Positions 22,723 through 34,819 of a stretch of DNA of 64,000 bases are shown piece after piece. The notes beneath the pieces are model-generated. The model did no database searches, had not been told where the DNA came from, and was given only the letters and a program-made list of their open reading frames with translations. Source of the stretch: Ochotona curzoniae. Taxonomy: Eukaryota; Chordata; Mammalia; Lagomorpha; Ochotonidae. The translations under genes were made by a program, and so were the position numbers. Every line of letters begins with the position of its first letter. Position 1 is the first letter of the stretch. The stretch lies in contig NW_024465885.1 in assembly GCF_017591425.1 (NCBI RefSeq), forward strand, positions 33,426,501-33,490,500, read 5' to 3'.

Positions 22723-23384
22723 GGTCCATTCCTTTGAAAGTATCTTCACAGAAAACCGTAAAGCAGAAAAATATTTACTTGCCAGTAAAAATGAGTTATC
22801 AAAAAAAGGTGGGAAAATCAGCAAAGAACAAACAGAAGCATAAAAACTGAAAATGCATTTTAGAATAAATGTAATTGCATTTTTCAAAGTGTTAAGAAAG
22901 AAAAGGATCCTTAATGGAAAAGAACATTTTTATCACAGATAAATATCAAAAACGAACATCACTGCCATTTTAATTAAAATCAGACAGATTACATACTTAG
23001 TTTCTAATGTGTTAATTACATGACCAATGGAGCTGAAAAATACCAAGAATATTTTACAGTGAGTTTATGATGATGATGGAGCCAGGCATGCAAAGATTCT
23101 GATTATATCAAGTAATGCCAGAGGGAAAGAAAAGTGCTAGGGAAGATACACTATAACCAAAGAGGAAATGAGCTATTTTTTTCCCAGAAATATAGCAGAA
23201 TGTATCTTCAAAATACATTGTACATTATCTTGTAAGAAATGTAATAAATTTTTACTGAAAACAATACTTTCAGATCATAACAAAGGCATTTTATGTGTAT
23301 ATAATATGTATATTGCCTGTATTGTATATTTATATAAAATGTAGTTTATAATTGAATTGTTAAATTGGATAATTGTGTGTAACA

Positions 23385-23532
23385 GATACTTCCTCATTAA
23401 AGACAGAGTTACAGAGAGAGGAAAGGACAGAGAGACAGATACTCCGTGCACTAGTTCAATATCCAGATGTGGACAATGCCTGGGGCTGTGCTGTTCTGAA
23501 ACTGGGTGCCAGGAGCTGCTTCTGAATATTTC
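23385..23532 (-). mobile_element. old C-type SINE, partial
   Basis: Antisense AAGACAGAGTTACAGAGAG, GACAGAGAGACAGATACTCC, ACTAGTTCAATATCC, GTGCCAGGAGCTGCTTC. Only the tail-proximal half is present. A MIR-like segment starts next to it. Confidence 0.6.
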
Positions 23533-23544
23533 TTGAAATTATTT

Positions 23545-23645
23545 GATATTTTGACCTTGATTTCCTCACTTTAAAATGGGAATAACATTCATTATTCTAA
23601 CTGCTTTAGAGATGTGCATTAAGCAAAAAATGAGCATAATACTTT
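23545..23645 (+). mobile_element. MIR-like SINE fragment
   Basis: GACCTTGATTTCCTCACTTTAAAATGGGAATAAC and a degenerate continuation match the MIR core (CCTCATCTGTAAAATGGGGATAAT). Ancient mammal-wide element; short and diverged. Confidence 0.55.
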
Positions 23646-23796
23646 GATATGACATAAGAAACTACAGAGAAATATGCAAACATGAACTGTTTGCTGTTGC
23701 TATCACTGCTTTAAAATATTGGACTCTGTTATATATATTTTACTCATTTTTAGTTATTATTTAAAAATATACTTACTTGTTAGTTTGAAAAGGTAT

Positions 23797-23985
23797 AATC
23801 ATCAGTTGATGGACATCAAGGTGGCTTCCACATCTAAGTTACACTACACTAATGAATTATAAACATGAGAGTCTGTGTAGCGCTCACATAGCTTAGGGGA
23901 ATTGGGGGAGGAGGTCGTATTCTCAGGAATGGGATTGCTTACTCACGTGGCAGATCTTTTCTATTTTTATTGCTTTATTCATTTG
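23797..23985 (-). mobile_element. inverted 5' part of an L1 copy (ORF2 3' region)
   Basis: ATCATCAGTTGATGGACATC and GGAATGGGATTGCTTACTCACG are the antisense of L1 ORF2 near its C-terminus, the regions that normally read CATCAACTGATGAAT and CAATCCCACTCCTGGG. The sense-strand continuation lies immediately downstream at 24040, which makes this the inverted half of one insertion. Confidence 0.75.
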
Positions 23986-24035
23986 CTTGTTTATTTATTT
24001 ATTTATTTATAAATTTGTTTGTGTGTTAGTTTTCT

Positions 24036-24370
24036 GAAGAATCAGTAAGAAAATGTGGTATATATTCAAAAGGAAATACTGCCCAGCCATAAAAATGAAC
24101 TGCGTCCTGACTTACAAAATAAAATGAATGTTAATGGAAGTGGATAAACATGAGAGGAGAGTACAATGTGTTTTCCCTTAGTTGTTACAGCTAACAAATA
24201 GAAAAACAACAAGAACATTTGAACGCACCTAAGTGGCATTGATATCTTTACATTTGACTATTTAGTGACCTTGTGTATATTATTTCTGAACAGTGATATT
24301 TCTACTTATTTGTTACAGCCTTCATTAAGATGTTTATTAAGTCTTTGATTAAAATTAAAGTAAAAATAGA
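24036..24370 (+). mobile_element. sense 3' part of the same L1 (ORF2 end and 3'UTR)
   Basis: AAGAAAATGTGGTATATATTC and ACTGCCCAGCCATAAAAATG match ORF2 directly after the point where the inverted segment stops. The 3'UTR-like rest ends at AAAGTAAAAATAGAAAAGG, running into a (GGAA)n tract that probably grew from the A tail. Confidence 0.7.
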
Positions 24371-24485
24371 AAAGGAAGGAAGGAAGGAAGGAAGAAAGGA
24401 AGGAAAGAAAGAAAGACAGAAAGAAAGAAAGAAAAAGAAAGAGAGAAAGAGAGAGAGAGAAAGAAAGGAAGAAAGAGTGAGCAAG
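24371..24485. repeat. (GGAA/GAAA)n microsatellite
   Basis: Purine-only tract of GGAA then GAAA units, sitting at the 3' end of the L1 copy. Minus-strand frames rich in Ser, Phe and Leu over it are artefacts. Confidence 0.95.
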
Positions 24486-24974
24486 CAAGCAGGAGAGAAG
24501 AGAGAATAAGGAAGGAAAAAAGTGAGGAAGTGATGAAAGAATTAAGTATCATAATGTTCTTAGAATTGTGTTTATGAAGTACAGTACTATTTTTCTCTAT
24601 AATAGTTTTTAAATGTAAATGAAACAAAAATTTAAAAAACACATTAGACTGTAAGTGCAATTGTCTAAGGAAGATACAAGAAAAGAAGGATAAAGGTTTT
24701 AAAAATTATGTTAATTTCCATTAAATTACTATATTTATATGATAAAATAAATGAAAATGATATAATGATACAAAAGTTCTAAGATTGCTTCCATGTGTAA
24801 GACTTATTATGCAAAAGAAACGATTCTGGATGTTCTGATCTCCTTAAAATTAAATCTAAATTGACCAGTCTTCGAGTTTTGGAGACACTAAACTAAATTG
24901 TCACTTTTCAGGAAGGAGCTAAATTATGTGGGGATGAATACATAGAATATTAACTGTATTCAACTAAAACTTAA

Positions 24975-25269
24975 CAGGTTTTGTTGTTATTGTTGTTGTT
25001 TTTGTTTTTTGTTTTCTTTCCACTCCACAAATGGCCACAATGGCCAGAGCAGAGCTGATCTGAAGCCAGGAACTAGGAGCCAAAAGCCAGGAGCCAAGAG
25101 CTTCCATTGGGAGTTCCACAGAGGATCTTGAACCATCCTGCATTGCTATGCCAGACCATAAGTTGGAAACAGAATCAGCAGTAGGGCAGTCAGGACAAGA
25201 ATCAGGGGTACCATGGAATACCAGCACTTACAGACATGAGATCAGCCAGTTGAACCATTGTGCTGGCCC
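24975..25269 (-). mobile_element. C-type SINE, moderately diverged
   Basis: The T-rich start (GTTGTTATTGTTGTTG) is the reversed tail; then CCACTCCACAAATGGCCAC, CTGATCTGAAGCCAGG and, at the far end, GAACCATTGTGCTGGCCC, the reversed head. A short duplication (AGCCAGGAAC, AGCCAGGAGCC) inside the body lengthens it. Confidence 0.9.
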
Positions 25270-25454
25270 TTCAACAGTAATTCTTAAATCTTCTCCATAG
25301 ATATCCACTGCTAAAAAACTAAAGCAAAAATTAAATATTGAAAGCATAAATTAAATATTTGAAAAAATACAGAGCATATTTTAAAATAAAATTTGACCAT
25401 ACTGAATTCAGTTCATCATCCAAGTCTGATTAAGAAACCTTTTTTTTTCTGATG

Positions 25455-26695
25455 AAAAACATTTATCTGCTTATTTTGACAAGATAACTGAAAAGAATCC
25501 AAGTGAAAAGTTTTGTCTGTTCAACAAACGCTCTTGGGATAATTAGATAACAACCTGTAGAAGTAAAGCTCAAAACTTCCATCTCTCACCTTACACAATC
25601 ATCAATTTGAGATGGATGAAGAACCTAAATCTGCACCGAGAATCCATCAAAGTACTGGAAGAAAATATAGGAAGCACTCTATGAGATATAGGCTTCAGTA
25701 AAGACATAGAAAAGTCACCAAAAGTTCATGCAGTCAAAGCCAAAATCAACATAAGGGACTACATAAAACTAACGAACTTTTGTGCAGCAAAGGGAAGGAT
25801 TAACAAAATGAAGACGCAACCAATAACATGGGAAAAACTGTGTACACTCTAAAACGTATAAGGGCTAACATTCAGGATTTATAAAGCACTTTAGACACTC
25901 AGCAACAGCAAAATAACCCAGTGAAGAAATGGCAAAGGAAATGGACATTTTTCAAAAGAACAAATTCGAATGGCTAAAAGACATATGAAAAAATACTCAG
26001 GCTTCCTAATCATCAGAGAAATATAAACAGAAAACAGACTGCAGTTCCACCTAACTCCAGTGAGATTGGCCTACATTCAGGACTCCATTCAGCACTGCCT
26101 GCTGGCTCAGGTGTGGGAAGAAAGACACCCCCCTTACTGCAGAAGTCAGTGTGGAGAGTGCTGTGAGAGCTGAAAATAGACCTTCCACTTGACCCAGCTT
26201 CCCCACTCCTGGGAATATATCCAAAAGAAATGAAATCTGTATATGAGACAGGGACCTGTAATTCTACACATGCAGCAACACAATCTGCAATAGCAAAGCT
26301 GTGGAAACAATGCTGATGCCCATGAAAAAAGGGGTGCATAAAAAAATTCGTAGTGCATCTACTCAATGAAATACTACTCAGCCACAAAAAAGAAAAAAAA
26401 AAGTAGAAGAAAAGAAAAATTTAAAAAGGGAAAGAGAAAAATACATTCTACCATTCGCAGCAAAGGGCTGGCAACTAAAGACCGTTATGCTCAGTAAAAT
26501 AAGCCAGTTCCAAAAGGAGAACTATTTTATGTTCTCTCTGATATAAGGCAATAGTCATGCAAAATAAAGATCAGCTGAGCATATGTCTGTGTATCCTTAA
26601 CTAGAGGGACTGTGACATGGGGGCAAGTGCGCCATGACGTGGAGATACAGAGCTACATGCATCTCTACTTCTAAATAAAAGAAGTTTTAAGAAAG
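25455..26695 (+). pseudogene. L1 ORF2 C-terminal part and 3' end
   Basis: In order: CTGTTCAACAAACGCTCTTGG (FNKW..W), AGATGGATGAAGAACCTAAAT (WIKDLN), AAACTAACGAACTTTTGTGCAGC (LKSFCTA), AATGGCAAAGGAAATGGAC, CATCAGAGAAATATAAACAG, CACTCCTGGGAATATATCC (PLLGIYP), ATGAAATACTACTCAGCCAC (MEYYSA), then 3'UTR-like sequence ending CTAAATAAAAGAAG. Stops and frameshifts are common; a small A/G-rich insertion lies at 26388-26440. No long A tail remains. Confidence 0.88.
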
Positions 26696-26772
26696 AAGCA
26701 TATTGTCAAAAGTCAAGCTGAACAAATCTACCTGCTAACAATAGTGTGTGCTATCATATATTGTTAGGTTAT

Positions 26773-27098
26773 GGGCCCGGTGTGATAGCATAGTGGTTGA
26801 AGCCCTCGCCTTGCACGCACTGGAATACCATGTCGGTGCCAGTTCTAGTGTCGGCGACCCTGCTTCCCTTCCAGCTCCCTGCCTGTGGCCTGGGAAAGCA
26901 GTCAAGGACGGCCCAAAGCCTTGGGACCCTGCACCCACATGGGAGACCTGGAGGAGCTCTTGGCTCCCAGCTTTGGATCGGTGCAGTACCGGCCATTGTG
27001 GTCAATGGGGAGTGAATCACCAGACAGAAGATCTTTTCTGTCTCTCTTCCTCTCTGTATATCCGCCTTTCCAATAAAAATAAATAAATCTTTAAAAAA
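26773..27098 (+). mobile_element. C-type SINE with 13-bp TSD
   Basis: GGGCCCGGTGTGATAGCATAG head, body GGCCTGGGAAAGCAGTCAAG, older body variant GATCGGTGCAGTACCGG, end GCCTTTCCAATAAAAATAAA. Direct repeats ATTGTTAGGTTAT (26760-26772) and ATTGTCAGGTTAT (27099-27111), one mismatch. Overlapping 60-110 codon frames are repeat-derived. Confidence 0.97.
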
Positions 27099-27111
27099 AT
27101 TGTCAGGTTAT

Positions 27112-27781
27112 AGCATTTATTAATGATTCATTAAATAAAACAAGCCATGATGAGCTCAAGATTTTAAAGGTGGAAGAAAGACAAACTTTTCTGTGTAATT
27201 GTGTAGTTTCATCTTACATATTGCAAAGTGAAACCTGATATGTTTGGTAAAGCATATTGCTTTTAGAAAAAATGGGTTTCAAATAGGTTGATTTTAAATT
27301 ACATTGTTCATAGAAAATATGAATCCCCAAATTTGGTATGTATAACACAGACGTCCCCAAGAAACAAATTTATTTAAAATCCATTTTTTTCTTTTAAATA
27401 TAGAAATAATGTACTAATGGAAACAACTGCCTGTAAGAGTAGCTTCCTGATGGAAAACCTTCAATGACTTGTTTCCCAAAGAGGTCAGGATAAATTGGGC
27501 CCACCTTAATCAAGGTTATGACTTTCTGAGGCTTATCTTCTTACAGAATCATTTTCTATGCCATTTTCTTTTCTGCCAGGAGTTATTGTCTGGGACATTT
27601 TTCTTGCAATCACCTTCCCCGTCAACACATCAAAAAAATGATCCAGGACTCAATTATTTACCTCTTAAAGGCAATCTATCCTTAGGTAGAATGGATTCAC
27701 AATTAAATATAAATTAACAATAGGTTTTAACATTCTAATTGACAACTGGCAGCCTGAACTATACGGTCACAGCTCCAGTAG
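27112..27781. other. 0.7 kb with nothing recognised
   Basis: An 82-codon frame (27469-27717) has no recognisable similarity. No repeat family recognised. Confidence 0.45.
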
Positions 27782-27795
27782 GAAATCGCAGGCTT

Positions 27796-27880
27796 CGTCT
27801 ACGGCCATACCACCCTGAACGCCCTGGGCTCTGATCTCGGAAGCTAAGCAGGGTCGGGCCTGGTCAGTACTCGGGTGGGA
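27796..27880 (+). pseudogene. 5S rRNA pseudogene, 3'-truncated
   Basis: GTCTACGGCCATACCACCC, CTGATCTCGGAAGCTAAGC and GGGTCGGGCCTGGTCAGTAC match 5S rRNA collinearly from its first base, with a small change in the CGCGCCCGATCTCGT region. It stops at about nucleotide 86-90 of the usual 121, inside GGATGGGAGACC. There is no A tail. Imperfect direct repeats flank it: GAAATCGCAGGCTT (27782-27795) and GAAATCATAGGTTT (27881-27894). This fits a tailless, 3'-truncated retropseudogene. The internal control region (A box, intermediate element, C box) is partly present, but function is unlikely. Confidence 0.9.
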
Positions 27881-27894
27881 GAAATCATAGGTTT

Positions 27895-29300
27895 GGGCTC
27901 TTGGCATCCGACAGAAAAGTCAGGATTTCTCAATGACAAGCCATCACACGCAGCACAGCAGTAGTTCTTTTCATCACTGCTATGGAAAATCGTACAAACC
28001 ATTAATCCTAGCTCACAAATTAATGATGGTTTCAAATTACAGGCTGTGGCGAATGCTGGCAAAGCAAACCAGCACCAACGGGATTTGCATTGAGGCAAAG
28101 CCTAGCTCATTCAGTTTTGTTTCTTTTTAATGCCAGTCAAGGAAATCCTACACTGGAAAGGGGAAAGAAATTTATCAAGACAATTGGAATATGGTTTGAG
28201 GTGGATTTTTCAAAGCAAAGGATTTGATTGCATTGGTGCAGGAATAATAATAGAATGATTAGCACATTCAGGAGATCATTTTGAGGACAGTGATAGAAAG
28301 GCTGTTTGGCATACACCATTCATGAAATTGTTGGAATGAAATACTGCCATTTCCAATTTCTGACTTCAGAGGCAAGAATTTTCGGTGATACTAATGTTAG
28401 TTGATGAAGTCAGTGGAGGAGGAAATGCATGGAAATGCAACCGGTAAGCTGTGTGCTTGTGCTGGTCTCTGCTCTCAGCAGGGATTCCCAGCAAAACCAT
28501 CAAGAGTGATGAAGCAGGACTCAGCAAAGCATACACCATGGGACAGAAACAGCAAGTTCAAGGAAAAGAAACATTTGAACATAAAGATACACAGATAGAA
28601 GACTGATTTTTTTTAAGGTTTTAATACATAAAAACATAGTTGCATTAGAAAGCAAAAATAGAACATTTTTTTAAATTAAAAACAAAACCTTACTACATGC
28701 ACTAAATACCAAAAGGAGATTTACTGAAAGAAAGCTTGCAAAGAGGCCTATTTAATTTGGAATTAGTTTCAGGAAACTGGAGACTAAGAGTCTTGGGAAA
28801 ATTGTAATCTAACTTTCAATCTGTCCCATGCCAGAGAAAAAAACCCAGAGTATTAAGGAAATCAGTGATACATAAATCTGCTTCATGTAAGCGTGTCTGA
28901 AAGCATGATTAATTATACATCTGTAGCTTAATCAAATATTTTACTTTTGACATGGAATACAAAACATTTTTGTTTCATGGAGCAGTGCTCTGCTGCAGGA
29001 AAAAAAAAATAGCTGAGGATAACCCCAAAATAAAATTCTGTGATAGACCGAAACAGGGCCCTCTTTACTATTTACATTTTCTTGGATGTCCTCAAGTGGA
29101 GGTCCATTCTTGGTAAATGTTTAGTTAATTTCTAGAATATTGGAAAGCTCTTAATTTCTTAAGATAGAAAAGCATGTATTATGGAATGTAGAATTTGCTT
29201 TGCTGTCAGAGTTTCTCTCTGCTATGAGAGAGAAGCTTAACTGACAGTAAGAAATCTGCCTTCAAATTTTAACATCTTTGAATCCTGAATCCCATTTCAA
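27895..29300. other. 1.4 kb with nothing recognised
   Basis: Frames of 60-84 codons near 27.9-28.6 kb lack similarity to known proteins. Some patches are less AT-rich, but I see no exon-like structure. Confidence 0.45.
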
Positions 29301-29302
29301 TA

Positions 29303-29627
29303 GTTTTTTGCTGTTGTTGCTGTTGTCACTTTGTTTTGGAAAGTCAGATATACAGAGAGGAATATTTTCTGTCCACTGGTTCATTCCCCACGTGGCCACA
29401 ATAGCAGAAGCTGAGCAGATCCAAAGCCAGGAGCCTGGAGCCTCTTCTGGGTCCCGTCATGCAGGTGATGGGTCCCAAGACTTTGGGCCATTCTTGACTT
29501 ATTTTCCATGTCACAAGCAGGGAGCTGTATAGGAAGCAGGGACACTGGGATTAGAACTGGAGCTTTTATGAGATCCTTATGAGTGCAAGGTGATGAATTT
29601 AGCTGCTACCCTACCACACTGGGTCCC
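29303..29627 (-). mobile_element. C-type SINE, moderately diverged
   Basis: Reversed tail (GTTGTTGCTGTTGTCAC), GGAAAGTCAGATATACAGAG, CTGGTTCATTCCCCACGTGG, CTCTTCTGGGTCCCGTC, GGGCCATTCTTGAC and reversed head CTACCACACTGGGTCC. Confidence 0.92.
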
Positions 29628-29764
29628 AATCCAGTAGCTTTTACAGGTTCCAGTCTCAACTCTGCTTTCTACTCTCCAAACCATAACTCTAATCTTTTTT
29701 TTTTTTATTTTTCCCAGCTTCTTCCCACCTCCAATATTCACACTGATTTTCTACACTATGCATG

Positions 29765-30040
29765 TCCATTATTATTTCTTTCAGAGATACAGATCTTACA
29801 TTTTGTTGGCTCACTCTTTTAGTAATTATGGCTGGGACAAACCAAAGCCAGGGTTCCCAAAATAATTCAGGTCTCCCCTACGATTGGCAGAGACACAACT
29901 ACTTGCACCATCCTCAACTGACACCACAGGGTGCAGGTTAGCAGAAAAACACAATCGGACACATAGACAGGACTTGAGTCAATGAGTGCCATATGTGATG
30001 TGGGCATCCCAAGCAGTTTCAACCACCGTGCCAAATGTCT
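29765..30040 (-). mobile_element. old C-type SINE
   Basis: Antisense CAGAGATACAGATCTTAC, GGGACAAACCAAAGCCAGG, CAGGTCTCCCCTACGATTGG, GGGTGCAGGTTAGCAG, GGACTTGAGTCAATG and CAACCACCGTGCC. Strongly diverged. It lies close behind the previous antisense SINE. Confidence 0.7.
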
Positions 30041-31450
30041 TACACACAATGATTATGTTTTGAATAATTTGATCGAGTTATTTTAGCGAACATTTGAAAA
30101 ACATTCTTACCAAACCCATGCTTCCTGTTTCCATAAAATACATTTCTATGTCTGAATGTAATTTTTTTTTTTATAAAATATACTAACAAAATGAACTCAT
30201 ATTGCTACAAGAGGCATTCACATTGCTTCAAAGTGGCTATTCAGAAAAGTAAGTACCACTTGTCAAGTACTCATCACGAGTGGCACAGTATTATTATGGA
30301 TCAGGAAATACAATCTTCTCCCTGAGCAGCTAAAGAAAAGTCCCATCAAAAATGATTTGTTTTGTCTTTAATTTCATATGACCTATTATCTATATTCACA
30401 GAGAAAACTCTCTTCCTATGATTTGTATTCACCAAGCCAGGCTAAAGGCACACTGCTATTTTTGATCGGAATAAAAGCATCTTACTCTGCTTTTCAGCTG
30501 TAATATTAGCACTTTATACACTTTATCTTATACAAGTTATATACTAACGGGAACGAAGGGACTTTGTTTTTACGTGCTCTTCCATACTTTCACATATAAA
30601 CCAAATCTTGAGAAAAGAAGACATTTTATTTGAAAGGATTATTTTATGAGAGGAAAACACTATTGGAGTGGGAAAGGGCAAGTTTTCCAACAGAGACCAG
30701 TAAGCATTTTTCAGCATTAAGCAAAAAAGGGGTAGATGTTCTTGGATATAGAGGAACAAACAAGCTGGAGAAGATGTAACATGATTTGGGAATGACAGAA
30801 TGTTTTTCCCTGAGGAAAGAATGTTCTCCAGAATAGCTGATAAGGAGGAGGTGCATGCTGGCCAAAGCTACAGACTTGGGGAGGGCAATACAGGATACAG
30901 CTGTTACTGTTTTATTTTTTTCTGATTTAAACAAGCTTTTTCTTCTCTCTGATAGTCAGTGGGATAGGCATCTCACTTAATTCTTTATGATGTTAAGTAA
31001 TTTGAAGGGTCTGTATTTGTTTATAAGCAAACAAGGATGACACATGTGAGTGTATTTCAGTTGTTGAGAGTACTTTGCAACCTACCTTTACTAAATTTTG
31101 AAAAGGTGGAGAGATTTTAAAACACTCATTGGTTTCTACAATCACAATGTCAGAAAAAACATCAAACAAGAGGATTACAACTGATTTCTTCAAAACAAGC
31201 CTTTCAATAAAAGTTTATTTTGGTGCAAAACAAAAGTGAAATCTATACTTTTTTTTGTTTTAATAATATCTGGTTCTCCATGAAATTTTTGGGAAAAAGA
31301 ACTGTCATGTAATTTTTGAGTGTGTTTTGCCTTATTATTGGTTACATTCATCTAACATTGTTGGAAGTAAAAAAAAAATAGAGGTTGTTTTTAAATTAAA
31401 GGAAGGTTGAATGTCATCTAGATCTGGCTCTTGTATTAAATTGTCTTGTA
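30041..31450. other. 1.4 kb with nothing recognised
   Basis: The longest frame is 96 codons on the minus strand (30644-30934), not similar to any family I know. AT-rich. Confidence 0.45.
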
Positions 31451-31452
31451 TG

Positions 31453-31531
31453 AAAGGAAGGAAGGAAGGAGGGAGGGAGGAAAAAAGGAAAGAAGGAAGG
31501 AAGGAAAGAAGGAAGGAAGGAAGGTAGGGAG
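31453..31531. repeat. (GGAA)n microsatellite
   Basis: Units of GGAA with GGGA and AAAA variants over about 79 bases. Confidence 0.95.
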
Positions 31532-31589
31532 AGCATGTAACCTGTTAAAATACTGTTTTTAATCCAATATCAAATTACTTCAGTGCAGT

Positions 31590-31812
31590 TGCCAAGCTAT
31601 GATGTCTGATTTCAGATTCTCATAATGCCATTCAAGGCTGTATTAAGGGTTCAGATCACTGGGTCCCTGCCCAGGTATGTGAAATTTGGCTTGAGTCCCT
31701 AGCTCCTGCTTCTAGCCCATTAAATGCTATGGATATTTGGGGAGTGAATCAGCAGATTCTCTCTCTCTCTCTGTCTTTATGTTTTTCTCTCTATCTCTCT
31801 CACTAACTCTTT
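31590..31812 (+). mobile_element. old C-type SINE, partial
   Basis: TTCAGATTCTCATAATGCC, TGGGTCCCTGCCCAGGTATG, GGGGAGTGAATCAGCAGATTC and a CT-rich end. The head is uncertain and the tail has drifted into CT repeats. Confidence 0.65.
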
Positions 31813-33735
31813 TTCTATCACTAAATATAGATATAGTGATATCAATGGTGATTATACAGATAGTTATTATTATACATACTATATCTCTGACCTGCCGATG
31901 TTTCTATATCTATATTTACATCTATGTCTGTATATATATAAAATTCCTGCCTGTTTCTTGAATTAATATTTTAGGTAAATTGAATATTTTGTTGTAAAAT
32001 TTGGAATGCAAAGTCAGCATTAGAGCTGCAAGCACTCGAATGTGCACTTATGCTCTTGGAATGGATATTGGCAATGCAAGTCGCAGTTTAATTGTTGCAT
32101 TTAAACAGTGGACTCATGGTTGCCTCTTTATTGCTTATTTCCCATTTCTCTTAAAACGAATACACCAATATCTACTAAATTAAATGAGGAAATGATGCAA
32201 GGCTCACACACGACTGAATATAGACAGACATCTCAGTGAAACTAAACTGAGGAAGGGACGTCAATGATCTTAATGTAGTTCATTTCCTTTTGAATGACAT
32301 CTGGACTAATACGACAACGAAGTTTATCTGAAAAAAAAAAAAACTCTGAGATTCTGAATCCACATACTTTCACAGTATTCACTTGGTCTGTCCACATGGC
32401 ACATGAAACATTAATACACTTGATAATGTTTTTTTCATAGAATAAAATCCAAAAATATTTCATTTTAACCATAAAATTTTTTCTGATTTGCAGCAGAAAA
32501 TGTGACAAGCAGATGTACTTTCAAAAGAAAGTCATTTCCATGTCAAACTCCTAGAAATGCCTAAGTAGGCAGAGTAATAACTGGGTCATTATTCCTCCGA
32601 GAACTAAAAATGAGTGTTCATAAATTATTGACTTTCTAAAACTCATAGTAACAGTAATAAGGACTTTTAAATGTCACATTTACTAACAAAATCCACCTTT
32701 TGTTCCACCATATCATTTTAATATAACATCATATGTGCTATACATGATTCCTTTCTGTATCATTATCTCTAGAAAGAGATGGATTTTTCATAACTTAGCC
32801 TGAAAGAAGAATTCAGAGGAGTCTTTGAGATTTTTAATTGTATAATGGGGCAGATGATTCAGTCTCTGGGACTTTTTTTTAATCCTGTATGCATATTTAT
32901 ATTAATAACGTACTATTTAACGAGGGTGTCAGGGAACAGCAGGATGAACCTATACTCATTTCATTGCCATTAGCAGAATTTTTGTGACTTCCTTCCTCTT
33001 TTTATGCCTGTTTTTGTCAGAGAGATTTCATTACCACAGTATAGCATATCTTTCTGGCAACAATGATATGAGTCCGTTAAAAAGTAAATTGGGTAATAAC
33101 ACACAGAGAAAATGGAGCGGTTCAGGCGCTATGTACAATTACTGGAGGGCCCTAAGGAGAGCAAAGTGGAGCATCTGCTGCTTTGGGAAGAATCTTCAGT
33201 TGATGACTTTCTACATGCAGTGAAAAATTAACCCAATAATATGGGCACATGTTTAAATACGAAATCTGCTCTGTAGATTCTGCTTGCCTTCTATTTAAAC
33301 TGGAAAAAAAAAAGCAAATACAGAGTTCAACAGACTAAAATTTGTGAAAACTGTGTGAGAGAAAGCAATAAATACATAATATAGTCCCCGCAATAATTTT
33401 TTGAGGGGGGTGTTTGCTGTAATTTTTTTCTAGCCAGTAAACAGAGTACATGAAAAAGTAAAGAAAATGTATGAGGTTTGGGTTCTTTGGAGTCATATTC
33501 TCTAACAAATATTTAATAGGCATCAGATGTATATTTGTGAGTTGTCATTTAAATATATGTGTATATATGGTACGCAGTATGTGTTCACAATATATTTTAT
33601 GAAGATGAACGGCAAAGCAGTGAAAAATCTACCCCTTATATGTTAAGCCTGAGTGGGTTATCTGATCCTACAGGATTTCTAAAGCACTGCTTCAATTTAG
33701 AAAGCAAATTTTAAGTGCTTAAAACTTACATATTT
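31813..33735. other. 1.9 kb with nothing recognised
   Basis: Short frames only (maximum 88 codons, minus, 32242-32508). No repeat family recognised. Confidence 0.45.
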
Positions 33736-33842
33736 ATGTAAAAATATAAAATCTATAAAATATATCTTATAATATATTATATAATATATAAATATATAAA
33801 ATGAATTTTATTATAATATATACTCTATTTATAGAGAGAGAG

Positions 33843-33883
<41 letters not shown>

Positions 33884-33900
33884 TATATAAAGAGAGATTT
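33736..33900. repeat. AT-rich low-complexity stretch with (TA)n
   Basis: A/T-only stretch of about 160 bases, including a (TA)n run near 33848-33890. It contains short palindromic TATAATATATTATA units at 33768-33782. Confidence 0.9.
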
Positions 33901-34198
33901 CTTACCCTTCTCAGTGCCTAAGAAAGCATTTGGATCTTACAGGAAGCATTTTGTTACTATAAAACAATATCTCAGGCAACCTAATTTTATAAAGAAACTT
34001 CATATATATATGATTTTATAAAGAAAACAGGTTTACTTAGGGTCAGAATGCTGGAGTTCATAGGAACAGATCAGACAGTTCCCGTTGTTCTGGCCTCTGG
34101 GGATAGCTTTCTTTCTTCCAAGATCCTACACAACACTAGGCATCCCATAATAAGAGACAGCGTGTTCAGATAGTCTTTCATAAGTTTTCCAGGATTTG

Positions 34199-34543
34199 TT
34201 TATTTATTTATTAAGATTCATTTTTTTGTTGTTGTTGTTGGAAAGGCAGATATATAGAGAGGAGAAAAGACACAGAGGAAGATCTTTCATCTGCTGGTTC
34301 ATTCCCCAATTGGCTGCAATGGCCAGAGCCAAGCCAATCAGAACCCAGGAGCCAGGAGTTACTTTGGGTCTCCTGCACAGGTTCAGGGTTCCAAGGCTTT
34401 GGGCTGTCCTGGACTGCCTTCCCAAGTCATAAGCAGGAAGCTGGGTGGGAAGTGGAACAGTCGGGATTCAACTTGGAGCCCATATAGGATCCTGGCGCGT
34501 TCAAGGCAAGGACTTTAAGCTGCTAAGCTACAGCACTGGGCCC
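34199..34543 (-). mobile_element. C-type SINE, moderately diverged, imperfect TSD
   Basis: Reversed tail (TTATTTATTTATTAAG with a GTT run), GGAAAGGCAGATATATAGAG, CATCTGCTGGTTCATTCCCC, GGTTCAGGGTTCCAAGG and reversed head GCACTGGGCCC. Flanks TTTCCAGGATTTGT (34185-34198) and TTTCTGGGATTTCT (34544-34557) look like a mutated TSD (11 of 14). Confidence 0.93.
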
Positions 34544-34819
34544 TTTCTGGGATTTCTTTATGCAGGAATCACTCTGAAGATCAAATCCAGTCTGGTCACT
34601 TCTAAAAGGACCATAAACACTACAATTTGGTATTTCTACTAAATATAAAAATTTCATTTCTAAATTTCTGACTTTAAGAGGAAAATGACATGTGTTTAAA
34701 AGAGTAGTACTTCAAATTACTTTCACGTAACAATGAGGATATGAAATTCAATAAGATTAAATGAATTTTGAGTTGCGATTTTCTGATTTTAGAGGCAACA
34801 CATTAATATTGTGTGCTTT

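Noticed and set aside
26013..26387. 124-codon minus frame
   Set aside because: It is antisense to an L1 ORF2 C-terminal remnant that reads correctly on the plus strand.
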